From contig JAPOWK010000102.1 of assembly GCA_026707665.1 (NCBI GenBank), positions 16,784-80,783 of the forward strand: DNA of 64,000 bases, read 5' to 3'. This document shows, piece after piece, positions 6,356 to 14,576 of the stretch (position 1 is the first letter of the stretch; the number at the start of each line of letters is the position of its first letter). The DNA is from Chloroflexota bacterium. Lineage in GTDB: Bacteria > Chloroflexota > Anaerolineae > Aggregatilineales > Phototrophicaceae. The notes under the pieces are model-generated. The model worked only from the letters and a program-made list of their open reading frames with translations, was not told where the DNA came from and searched no databases. The translations under genes and the position numbers were made by a program.

Positions 6356-8725
6356 GTCCTGCTTGGCCGAGCGCTTGCTTGGAATCACCACGATACTCTC
6401 CCCGTCCGTTCGCAGATGAATGGCGCCGTGTTCATCCGTCCGAAATAGGTCGGTCTCGCTGAGCTTGGCTAGCGTGTCGGGGTCCGGGTCGCCGCGCCTG
6501 TTGGCCAAGTCGCTTTGCAGCAAGACAATCTGCGGTTGAATGGCTTTCAAATACTCGTCGTCAATAGCGCGAGCCGTGCCGTGCTGCGGAATCTGCAAAA
6601 TGGTCGTTGGCTTTGCGAAGCCGCTTGCCATCATCGCCTGCTGAGCAGTATCGCTCAAGTCCGAAGTCAGTAGAAACGACGCGTCCTTGTATGACACACG
6701 CAGCGCCAGCACATGATCGTTTAGTCGGTCGCTAATCTTCGGCCGCGATTGAGGATGCAGCACCTCAATGGCAGAGCCGTCCGAGAATTCCAGCTTGTAC
6801 CCTGCTTTCACTTCCACAATCGGCGTGTCGGTTCTTCGCAAACGTTCGAATATGCTTGCTACATTGTGATCACGGTTGACCTGTCCATGATACAGGACAG
6901 CGCCTACAGAGTATCGTTCCAGCACGCTGTTGAGCGCGGCAATGTCCCAGGCATCGGGATGCGTGATGACGAGGATTTCAATCTCTCGATCATAAAAGGG
7001 CAAGCGGTCGCCGATGGCCGTCAGCAAGCGAGAGGGAAAGCGGCCGCCGTCGACGAGAATCTGCGCCCCGCCCGGCGTTTGCATTAGCACGGCATTGCTA
7101 TGCCCAAGGTCCAGCAGCCAGACATGCAGATGACCGTCGGCGCGGCTCAACATCATGGCGCTCTTCAGAATCAAGATAACGATGGCGGTGGCGCAGAGGG
7201 ACACAATCACACCGTTTCGTTTCGCGATATCCTGAAGTTTTTGCCAGATTGGTGGGCGCGCGGCATGCATTATAGCAACTCCAAACAGCAGCATATAAAA
7301 CGCTTGGATCAAGCGTCGGTCCAAATCAACGATCAGCTCGGCGAAGGGCAGTTCAGCGAAAAACCGCACGACGGCAATGGTCCAGGATACAAAGACCAGA
7401 TCCGCCCAGAAGAGTAACATGCCAAGCGCGGGAATGAAGGCATGGGCGACAGCAGCGGCCATACCCAAGAGCAGGACCGCCGATTGCACCGGAACAATGA
7501 GGATGTTGACCGGAAGCGCCACGATGGACAGGCGGCCAAAATACAAAATGATGAGCGGCATGGTCGTAATCTGCGCCGCGATCGATACTATCAACGGTTC
7601 ATTCAATAAACGGTGGACGGTATTGGCGGCGCCGACCGGCAGAAATCTGTCGAGCAGCCTGCGAAATCTCGTGGAAAGCGGATCGGCGAACAAACCCAAA
7701 CCAAGCACGGCCAAGAAACTTAGCTGGAAACCAATATCGACGGTCACGTTCGGATCGTGCAGGGAAAGCAACAAGACTGCAAACGCCAAAGACGTCGGTA
7801 CGAATGTCTTTCGCTTCAGCTGACTGCCGACTATCAGTAGTCCGCTCATCAGCGCGGCACGGAGGATGCCCGGGCTGGCGCCGACGAAGAGGGCGTATAT
7901 GGCAATCACCGACAGCGCGTTTAGGGTGACGACCACCTTGTTTCGCTGAAAGACGCCGGCCAAGACGCGGACGACGATGCCGCTGATGACGACCATGTTG
8001 AATCCGCTGATCGCGACCACGTGCGCCGCGCCAACGCGTGCAAACGCATCATCCAATTCGGGCGATATGCCGTCTTCATCCCCGAGCAAGATGCCGGTTA
8101 AAAGCCCGGACTGTGGCTCGGGAATGGCGGAAGCGATGCTGCGCTTGACCGTTTCGCTCAGTTTGATCAGCCCCGCATGCAGCGCATTGCCATAACCGGA
8201 ACCGACGATTTCGACGCCGGCATTTTGCACGATAGTGAACACACCCTGACGACCGAGATAATCAGCGTAAGAGAAACTGTCCCAGGTGGCGGGTACGGCC
8301 AGCCGGCCGGTCGCTCGTACCCGGTCGCCATATTGGGCTTCCACGCCGCGGTCCGCCTCAACTAGAACGAGACCGCTCGTTTCAACATGTTCGCCTTTGA
8401 CGAATATCGATTCGCTTGTAAGTCGAAGTTGGACTCTGTCCTCTCGCAGTTTCGGGCGCTCGACGACCAAGCCCGTGATGGTGCCGCTGTAACGGTTGTA
8501 CTGCGCGATGTCGCTGCTTTGTGGCAGCAGTGACAAGCGAAAACCGCCAGCGGCAAATGCTATGAGGCTGGCGAGAATCCACCAAGGTAGGCGCCGTCTG
8601 AATAGTAGCCAGATGATTCCGGCAGCCATCGTGGAAGCGAACCAAATTGAAGGCTGAATCGCCGGGAGAACGCGGGAAACGCTGATGCCCAATACCCAAG
8701 CCGATGCGAAGATGATGAGGCGCAT
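6350..8725 (-). CDS. comEC: ComEC/Rec2 family DNA uptake channel protein
   Basis: This is an inner-membrane channel that would carry single-stranded DNA into the cell during natural transformation. It is 791 residues with several N-terminal helices, an OB-like DUF4131 region, and the competence domain (GILLGDEDGISPELDDAFARVGAAHVVAISGFNM) followed by many helices. A C-terminal metallo-beta-lactamase-like domain starts near residue 540. That domain is degenerate: the usual HPDxDH metal motif reads THPDAWDI, and the preceding strand reads DLGHSNAVLM. It may therefore be catalytically altered. ComF is also present at 59 kb, in keeping with a competence role. It lies downstream of the DivIVA-like gene on the same strand. 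Confidence 0.9.
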   Translation of the reverse strand: MRLIIFASAWVLGISVSRVLPAIQPSIWFASTMAAGIIWLLFRRRLPWWILASLIAFAAGGFRLSLLPQSSDIAQYNRYSGTITGLVVERPKLREDRVQLRLTSESIFVKGEHVETSGLVLVEADRGVEAQYGDRVRATGRLAVPATWDSFSYADYLGRQGVFTIVQNAGVEIVGSGYGNALHAGLIKLSETVKRSIASAIPEPQSGLLTGILLGDEDGISPELDDAFARVGAAHVVAISGFNMVVISGIVVRVLAGVFQRNKVVVTLNALSVIAIYALFVGASPGILRAALMSGLLIVGSQLKRKTFVPTSLAFAVLLLSLHDPNVTVDIGFQLSFLAVLGLGLFADPLSTRFRRLLDRFLPVGAANTVHRLLNEPLIVSIAAQITTMPLIILYFGRLSIVALPVNILIVPVQSAVLLLGMAAAVAHAFIPALGMLLFWADLVFVSWTIAVVRFFAELPFAELIVDLDRRLIQAFYMLLFGVAIMHAARPPIWQKLQDIAKRNGVIVSLCATAIVILILKSAMMLSRADGHLHVWLLDLGHSNAVLMQTPGGAQILVDGGRFPSRLLTAIGDRLPFYDREIEILVITHPDAWDIAALNSVLERYSVGAVLYHGQVNRDHNVASIFERLRRTDTPIVEVKAGYKLEFSDGSAIEVLHPQSRPKISDRLNDHVLALRVSYKDASFLLTSDLSDTAQQAMMASGFAKPTTILQIPQHGTARAIDDEYLKAIQPQIVLLQSDLANRRGDPDPDTLAKLSETDLFRTDEHGAIHLRTDGESIVVIPSKRSAKQDL

Positions 8726-8798
8726 AGTACGCCAAGATTCTTTAGCCGATCAGAAACCGAATTATATCTGCGCTCAGCGGCTGGGCAACCAAAACAGA

Positions 8799-8814
8799 CA
8801 TCACTGACGTGATG
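8799..8814 (-). terminator. Weak hairpin between the DivIVA-like gene and comEC
   Basis: Minus-strand CATCAC-GTCA-GTGATG is followed by TCTGTTTTGG. The 6-bp stem with a moderately T-rich tail would be a weak terminator after the DivIVA-like gene. Confidence 0.35.
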
Positions 8815-8846
8815 CCCGTTAATGGTTAAATTGTAAAGAATGAGGT

Positions 8847-9410
8847 TTAGATGCGGCCGCCAATCGGCGCTTGCGCAGGTCTGTCGAAGTTGATTGGATT
8901 CGGCCCGACATCCTCATGCTGGACTTCGACAGTGGAATGCTCCGGTTCCACCTCAACCGCGACGGGTTCCTCGTACTGCATAATCTGGATTCCATTGCGG
9001 ATTTCGTCAAGCGTATGCGCAAATTGCTGTTCCAACTGGTTGAGCTGAACCAGCACATATTCGTCAGCTTCACGCGTGATTTTTGCCGCCTCAATCTTGG
9101 CTTGTTCTATCACGTATTCGGCGCGCACCTTGGCTTGCTTGACCATTTCTTGCTCGTCGATCAGGTCTTCGCTGTGCTGCCGCGCCTGCTGAACTATACG
9201 GGCCGCCTCCTCGTTGGCTTCCGCCAGGACGCGATCTCGATTCTGAATGGTGCGGGCCGCCTGTTCGATCTCTTCCGGCACAGATATCCGCATCTGATCG
9301 ATGATCTCTAGGGCGCGCTCCTCGTCCACCATGGTGAACTTTGTGCCGAAGAGATGCCGCCCTTCGTCGATCAGATCCTCCAAGCGATCAACTAAATGCT
9401 GAATGTCCAT
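8847..9410 (-). CDS. DivIVA-like coiled-coil protein
   Basis: This is a 187-residue soluble protein that is mostly alpha-helical. After a short N-terminus (MDIQHLVDRLEDLIDEGRHLF) comes a long charged coiled coil from about 45 to 135 (EEIEQAARTIQNRDRVLAEANEEAARIVQQARQ...). It ends in an acidic, Pro-rich tail finishing in IGGRI. Such proteins are often labelled ATP synthase subunit B-like because of composition, but there is no N-terminal membrane helix. A role in cell-envelope scaffolding is a guess. I chose ATG 9410 because GGGGGAGG lies just upstream. It sits 42 bp after coaD on the same strand. Confidence 0.75.
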   Translation of the reverse strand: MDIQHLVDRLEDLIDEGRHLFGTKFTMVDEERALEIIDQMRISVPEEIEQAARTIQNRDRVLAEANEEAARIVQQARQHSEDLIDEQEMVKQAKVRAEYVIEQAKIEAAKITREADEYVLVQLNQLEQQFAHTLDEIRNGIQIMQYEEPVAVEVEPEHSTVEVQHEDVGPNPINFDRPAQAPIGGRI

Positions 9411-9452
9411 TGAATCCCTCCCCCGTGAAAGACCCTGCAACTGCTTGCGAAC

Positions 9453-9944
9453 TCAAGTGCCGAACTTTTTGCGTAACGCGTTCGAAATAATGGGCGGAAC
9501 CATCGAACTTATGTCTCCACCCAACTCCGCGATTTCGCGAATTGTGCTCGAACTGATATGCATATACTGTTCATCGGATAGAATCGCGATCGTCTCCAAC
9601 TCCGGCGCCAGCTTCTTATTTGCCATACCCATTCGAAACTCAAACTCGAAATCTCCAAACACTCTTAACCCTCTAATTAAGGCGATTGCACCCACGGACT
9701 TCGCATAGTTTACTGTGAGAATATTATATTTCGCAACTGATATTGCGGGATAATTCTGAAATATGTCTCTCGCCAACTCGACGCGTTCCTCAATATCGAA
9801 CAACACGCGCTTCTTGTCAGGGTTAGCATAAATAGCGACAATGAGTTCGTCAAAAAACCGCGATGCCCGAATGGCAACGTCTATATGGCCGTAGTGGATG
9901 GGGTCAAGCGATGCTGGATAAAGCGCGATTCCCCTGCCTGACAT
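9453..9944 (-). CDS. coaD: Phosphopantetheine adenylyltransferase
   Basis: It catalyses the penultimate step of coenzyme A synthesis, transferring AMP from ATP to 4'-phosphopantetheine in the cytosol. At 163 residues it has the standard length. The nucleotidyltransferase HxGH motif is at residues 17-20 (YPASLDPIHYGH), and the second motif ISSSTIRE is near residue 128. It lies between recG and the DivIVA-like gene, 227 bp after recG. Confidence 0.95.
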   Translation of the reverse strand: MSGRGIALYPASLDPIHYGHIDVAIRASRFFDELIVAIYANPDKKRVLFDIEERVELARDIFQNYPAISVAKYNILTVNYAKSVGAIALIRGLRVFGDFEFEFRMGMANKKLAPELETIAILSDEQYMHISSSTIREIAELGGDISSMVPPIISNALRKKFGT

Positions 9945-10171
9945 TTTGTCGCTCCCATGTTACGAGGGCATTGTAATAGCAGGCTTACAATAGCGCCAAT
10001 CGAAACGCCGGCAGATTCGCTATGCCGGGCGGAGTCCTGCCGCGATGTCCAGGCTTGTTGCCGATACGGATTAACGCGCCGGTGGATCAGCCAGTAGCAA
10101 GCGCAAATGGGCGCCACTTGAGACCGGCGTTTCGGGTGGGAGAGGGAGAATAAAAAGCGCGGAGGGACGGT

Positions 10172-12850
10172 TCAGCTGATGTCACCGGGATTCGCGTATA
10201 CGCGACGAACATGATCGGCCAAGATGCGATGCTCAGGTTGAACCAGCGTGGAATCTTCCTCAAACAGCGTACGCGCTTCTCGCTGGGACAATTCGGCTAA
10301 ATCAGCGTAATTCTGCCGCATCAAATGCAAATTGCTGTGGCCGCTTTGGCGCCGGCCCAGTAGTTCGCCAATGCCACGCAGGCGGAGATCAGTCTCCGCC
10401 AAATGAAAGCCATCATTCGATTCTTCCACCGCGGCCAGTCGTTGTTCCGCAATGCTCAATTCATCAGCCTCAATCCGGCCGGCATGCAGTTCATGAATGC
10501 GATCAAAGTCAATATTCGCCGCCCGATCAGGTATCAGAAAGCAAAATGACTGAGAGGCTCCACGGCCGACACGACCCCGAAACTGGTGCAATTGCGCGAG
10601 GCCAAATCGATTGGCGCCTTCAATGACGATGACGTTTGCATTCGGTATGTCGACCCCCACTTCAGCCACCGAGGTCGTAACCATGACATCGTACCGGCCT
10701 TCGGCGAAGTCGTTCATCAGTTCGTCTTTTTCCGCCGCGCTCAGACGACCGTGTAGCAAGCAAACGCGATGGCGATGGAATACCTGGCCCAAGCGGTCAT
10801 AAGCGCCGGTTGCATCGGCGGTTTCCAACGACTCGGATTCTTCCACGAGCGGATGAATGAAGATAGCCTGCCCGCCTTGTTCCAGCTTTGCGGTGATGTA
10901 TCCATATAATCGTTCGCGCGCGACCGGATCAATCAGTTTCGTAATGATTTCCAGGCGGCCCGGCGGTTTCTCATTGATTATGGTGATGTCCAAATCGGCG
11001 AACAGCGTCAAAGCCATGGTGCGTGGATATGGCGTCGCGCTCATAAACAGCAGATGCGGGTTCTCGCCCTTGCCGCGGAGCGCCGCTCGCTGATCGACGC
11101 CGAATCGCTGCTGCTCATCAATGACAGCGATCGCCAAATTATGGAAGTCTACACCAGCTTGAATGACCGCGTGCGTACCGACGACAATGTCAATTGAGCC
11201 GTCGGCGATGCCCCGATAGATCGACTCTCGCTCCGACGCGCTCAAGGCGCCCGTCAGCAGTGCGATCACCGGCTGACCGTCCCGGCTAGTTCGGCCGAAA
11301 GCGTCACTAACTGCGCGGTAGTGCTGCTGAGCCAGAATGCCGGTTGGCGCCATGATCGCGGCTTGCTTGCCGACGCGCAATGCCATGGCCATCGCCATAA
11401 TCGCCACCGCAGTCTTGCCGCAGCCGACATCGCCTTGCAACAGGCGATTCATTGGCAGCGTGCTCGCCACATCGCGCTGAATCGCGCCGACGGCGTCCCG
11501 CTGCGCGCCCGTCAACTCATAGGGAAACACCTGGCCGATGAAGCTCTCGATGAATTCATCGCTGATGTCAAGCCGCGGGCTTGGTAGGGACTGCCATTCG
11601 CGCCGATTCGTGAGCAGCGCCAACTGCAAGGTGAACAATTCATCAAAAGCGAGCCTCCTCTGCGCGTGATCTCGATGATCCCAGCCATCGGGGAAATGAG
11701 CCTGACACAAAGCCCAGCCCAGGTCAGCCAATTCCGACCGGTCAAGCACCGACGGCGGCAAGGGATCCGGAATCTTTTCCGCCCATTCTTCTACCAGTGA
11801 CTTGATCATGCGCCGGAAATGCCTTGGTCGCAGCCCCTTAGTCATACGGTAGACCGGCACAATACCAGTGGTATGCAGATTTTCGCTGGCAAGCTCTTCC
11901 CATTCGGGATTAGCCATTTGCTTCATATCGCGGAAATAGCGCACTTTGCCTTTTAGTACGATTTGCATGCCGCGCTGGAGTTTCGCCGCAAGGAAGTCCT
12001 GGCGAAAGAAGCGAACAGACAGGGCGCCCGTGCCGTCGGACACGACGACAACCAAATCCTTGCCTGCCCGGCTATGAACGACTCTTGCGCTGGTGATCGT
12101 AGCGATAACTGTCGCTTCCGCGTTGTCGGGCAGGTCCCTGATGGTGAGCAGCGCGGTGTAATCGCGATATTGGCTTGGAAGATTGAACAGCAGATCACGA
12201 ACTGTGAAGATATCCATTTGGGCGAGCAATTCCGCGAATTTCTTTCCGATGCCCTTTACTTCGGTTGTGGGCGCATTCAAATCGTGTTGCGCGTTCGCAA
12301 TGTCTTCCGCTGTTGGCTGCGGACGCCGCCGCCGCGGTGGACGCTCAATACGGGGCATGGCGGGCAAATCAAGCCCGCTCGTGCTTGGGCTTCCGGTGAA
12401 ATCTTCGTCATAGGTCGCGCTGTCATAAGCGTAGGCGCGCTTGTTTCCGCGCGAGCGCGACGGGTTCGCCCTTTGGCGGTCGGATGATTCACGCCGCTTA
12501 CGCCACTCGGCAGCGGGAGCCTGCTTTTCACGCCGCGGCAGCTTCGCTCGCCACTCAGGAATTCGGTCCCGGTATTCTTTTGGCGCCGGCGCGCGGTTGG
12601 TCGCCCGGTCCAGAATGTAATTGATCTTGCTGATGCGCTCGTCTTGGTCCGTCAAGGTCTCATAAGCGCTGAGGATGTCAACGATTTCATCAATCAGGAT
12701 GTGTTGCTCCGCGCGACGTGCCTGCTTCCTCGCTTGCGCTTGCCAAGTTGAGACAAACGCGACCATCCCGCCAACGACCGCGGCATTCACGCCGCCTTGC
12801 TCGCGTTCGAGTTTCAGGATATTCACCATCGTTTCCAGCGCAGATGGCAT
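10172..12850 (-). CDS. recG: ATP-dependent DNA helicase RecG with N-terminal extension
   Basis: This helicase remodels stalled forks and branched DNA. The 892-residue protein is about 200 longer than typical RecG. The extra ~190 N-terminal residues contain an initial helical part and a very basic Arg/Pro-rich linker (RREKQAPAAEWRKRRESSDRQR). A helix-hairpin-like ATEVKGIGKKFAELLAQMDI, the OB wedge and then the helicase core follow. Visible core motifs are Walker A GDVGCGKTAVA, DEQQRFG, LFMSATPYPRTMALT and QFRGRVGRG. ATG 12850 has TTGGAG upstream, and only 3 bp separate it from the preceding DegV gene, so the two are co-transcribed. Confidence 0.96.
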   Translation of the reverse strand: MPSALETMVNILKLEREQGGVNAAVVGGMVAFVSTWQAQARKQARRAEQHILIDEIVDILSAYETLTDQDERISKINYILDRATNRAPAPKEYRDRIPEWRAKLPRREKQAPAAEWRKRRESSDRQRANPSRSRGNKRAYAYDSATYDEDFTGSPSTSGLDLPAMPRIERPPRRRRPQPTAEDIANAQHDLNAPTTEVKGIGKKFAELLAQMDIFTVRDLLFNLPSQYRDYTALLTIRDLPDNAEATVIATITSARVVHSRAGKDLVVVVSDGTGALSVRFFRQDFLAAKLQRGMQIVLKGKVRYFRDMKQMANPEWEELASENLHTTGIVPVYRMTKGLRPRHFRRMIKSLVEEWAEKIPDPLPPSVLDRSELADLGWALCQAHFPDGWDHRDHAQRRLAFDELFTLQLALLTNRREWQSLPSPRLDISDEFIESFIGQVFPYELTGAQRDAVGAIQRDVASTLPMNRLLQGDVGCGKTAVAIMAMAMALRVGKQAAIMAPTGILAQQHYRAVSDAFGRTSRDGQPVIALLTGALSASERESIYRGIADGSIDIVVGTHAVIQAGVDFHNLAIAVIDEQQRFGVDQRAALRGKGENPHLLFMSATPYPRTMALTLFADLDITIINEKPPGRLEIITKLIDPVARERLYGYITAKLEQGGQAIFIHPLVEESESLETADATGAYDRLGQVFHRHRVCLLHGRLSAAEKDELMNDFAEGRYDVMVTTSVAEVGVDIPNANVIVIEGANRFGLAQLHQFRGRVGRGASQSFCFLIPDRAANIDFDRIHELHAGRIEADELSIAEQRLAAVEESNDGFHLAETDLRLRGIGELLGRRQSGHSNLHLMRQNYADLAELSQREARTLFEEDSTLVQPEHRILADHVRRVYANPGDIS

Positions 12851-12853
12851 CGA

Positions 12854-13711
12854 TTATCGTCTCCAATTCGCGTTCAATGTTGCGACTCCGATCGAGCCCG
12901 GTCCGATGTGTGTGCCAAGAGTCGGCGTCGTTTCGATAACTAGTGTATCAGATGGCGCCAAATCACGAATCTTTTCAAGATAATTCTCGGCGCCTCTTCT
13001 GTTTGCGATGTGTAAGACAGCAAGGCGCTCTAGCGGCTTCTGATCATCAGTGAGCGAAGCCAGTCTTCTTTCCGCGCGTGACCAGGTTCGCAGCCGAGCG
13101 ATAGACGAAACGTCGCCATCGCCAACGCTTACAATCGGTTTGATCTTCAGCAGGCCCCCGATGCTTGCGATCAGCGCATTGACACGTCCGCTGCGGCGTA
13201 GATAGTCCATCGTATCAATTATCGCATAGACTCTCGTGTGCCGCCGAACGCGCTCGATAGCGTCAAGAATGGCTTCCAGCGGGGCGCCTGCGGCGGCAAG
13301 TTCTGCCGCTGCCCAGACCTGAAATCCGATGCCAAATGTGAGCTGCAAGCTATCCACCAGCGTGACTTTATCTTCGCCGACTGCTTCCGCGCCTAGCCGC
13401 ATCGCATTGAGGGTGCCGCTCAAATTTGCTGGCACGTGGATGGAAACGATGTGCGTCGCGCCGTCGTCAAGAAGCGCGCGATAAAAGGATTCCGCGTCCC
13501 CAGGCGAGGGCGCCGCCGTTGTCGGCAGGGTTCCCATGGAAGGCAATTCGCGGAAGAAACGCTCTCGATTCAGCGAAATGCCGTCATCCGGGATGCTAAG
13601 GCCGTCAATGTTCACATAGGTCGGGATGATGTGTACGTGTAGCGCAGTGGCTAAATCGGCTGGCAAATCGCAGACGCTGTCGGCGGCGATGCGAATGCGA
13701 TTAGAAGTCAT
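12854..13711 (-). CDS. DegV family fatty-acid-binding protein (FakB-like)
   Basis: This 285-residue DegV-fold protein would hold a fatty acid for phosphorylation by FakA. It starts IRIAADSVCDLPADLATALHVHIIPTYVNIDG, the typical DegV first strand and ligand loop. It also has the TAAPSPGDAESFYRALLDDGATHIVSIHVPANLSGTLNAM core with the serine-rich fatty-acid headgroup site. It overlaps the previous DegV gene by 11 bp and is followed at 3 bp by recG. Two paralogous FakB proteins with different fatty-acid preference are normal in FakAB systems. Confidence 0.88.
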   Translation of the reverse strand: MTSNRIRIAADSVCDLPADLATALHVHIIPTYVNIDGLSIPDDGISLNRERFFRELPSMGTLPTTAAPSPGDAESFYRALLDDGATHIVSIHVPANLSGTLNAMRLGAEAVGEDKVTLVDSLQLTFGIGFQVWAAAELAAAGAPLEAILDAIERVRRHTRVYAIIDTMDYLRRSGRVNALIASIGGLLKIKPIVSVGDGDVSSIARLRTWSRAERRLASLTDDQKPLERLAVLHIANRRGAENYLEKIRDLAPSDTLVIETTPTLGTHIGPGSIGVATLNANWRR

Positions 13712-14576
13712 AATCGAATACGTCCACCGCTCGCTCCAGGACAGCGACGCCGGTCGCCTGCGTACCGAGATAACTTGCCATGGTGGCGCTGTACATGGTG
13801 AACGGAAAGTGCTGGCCCGGGAATTCGACCGCCAGACGGTCTTGCATCAGGCGCGTTTCTTCTGTGATATGGGTCTGATCTTGAAGCACGACAGCGTCTT
13901 CCAACTCCGTGAATTCGACAAGGAACTCCACCAGCCGTTCAATGACTTCGCCGCGTGAGCGCACTTTCTCGATTACGATGAATTTGCCATCTTCCAGGCT
14001 GACAAAGGGTTTGATCCCCAGATGCGTGGATAACACAGCGTGCGACGGTTTCATGAAACCGTTGGCGCGCAAGAAATCAACATTGTCTACGCAGTAGACG
14101 GAATAAATGCGATTGACCGCTTGTCGAACCTTCTGAATGACGGCTTCAGCTGTGTCCTCTTCATTGGCGGCCCGCGCCGCGACGCGGATGAGCATGCCTT
14201 GCCCGGCGCAGAGACTCTGCGAATCGACTACCGCAATCTCGCAGCCGCCGCTCACCTGTTGTGCCGCAAGCCGGCCGTTCCGCCAACTGTCCGATAGCTC
14301 GCGCGATGGATGCACCGAGACAATCGCGTCGCAAAAGTGGGAAAGGCGCGTGTACAATTCGGCGTAGTCATATTCTGAAGGCGGTTCGACAAGGGGTGGG
14401 CTGCCCTGAATCGATATGAGTTGAAAAGCCTCTGCAGGCTCAATGTCAACACCCTCAAGATATCGCTTTCCCGCGATTTCGATTACGTTGGGCAGTATCG
14501 TAACCGGGAAGTGACGAACTAGGCGCGGGTTGGAAAAGCGCGCTCCGCTATCGGTTACGATATGGATTCTTGGCAT
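13701..14576 (-). CDS. DegV family protein, second FakB-like paralogue
   Basis: This 291-residue DegV-fold protein begins PRIHIVTDSGARFSNPRLVRHFPVTILPNVIEIAGKRYLEG. It has the central YTRLSHFCDAIVSVHPSRELSDSWRNGRLAAQQV block. It is clearly diverged from the adjacent paralogue, so the pair is an old duplication. Its ATG overlaps the stop of fakA (shared base 14576), showing translational coupling with the kinase gene. Its ligand is presumed to be a fatty acid. Confidence 0.87.
   Translation of the reverse strand: MPRIHIVTDSGARFSNPRLVRHFPVTILPNVIEIAGKRYLEGVDIEPAEAFQLISIQGSPPLVEPPSEYDYAELYTRLSHFCDAIVSVHPSRELSDSWRNGRLAAQQVSGGCEIAVVDSQSLCAGQGMLIRVAARAANEEDTAEAVIQKVRQAVNRIYSVYCVDNVDFLRANGFMKPSHAVLSTHLGIKPFVSLEDGKFIVIEKVRSRGEVIERLVEFLVEFTELEDAVVLQDQTHITEETRLMQDRLAVEFPGQHFPFTMYSATMASYLGTQATGVAVLERAVDVFDYDF

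Noticed and set aside
9881-10117. 78-residue minus-strand ORF in the coaD-recG gap
   Set aside because: No ribosome site and no family pattern. It overlaps the start of coaD.
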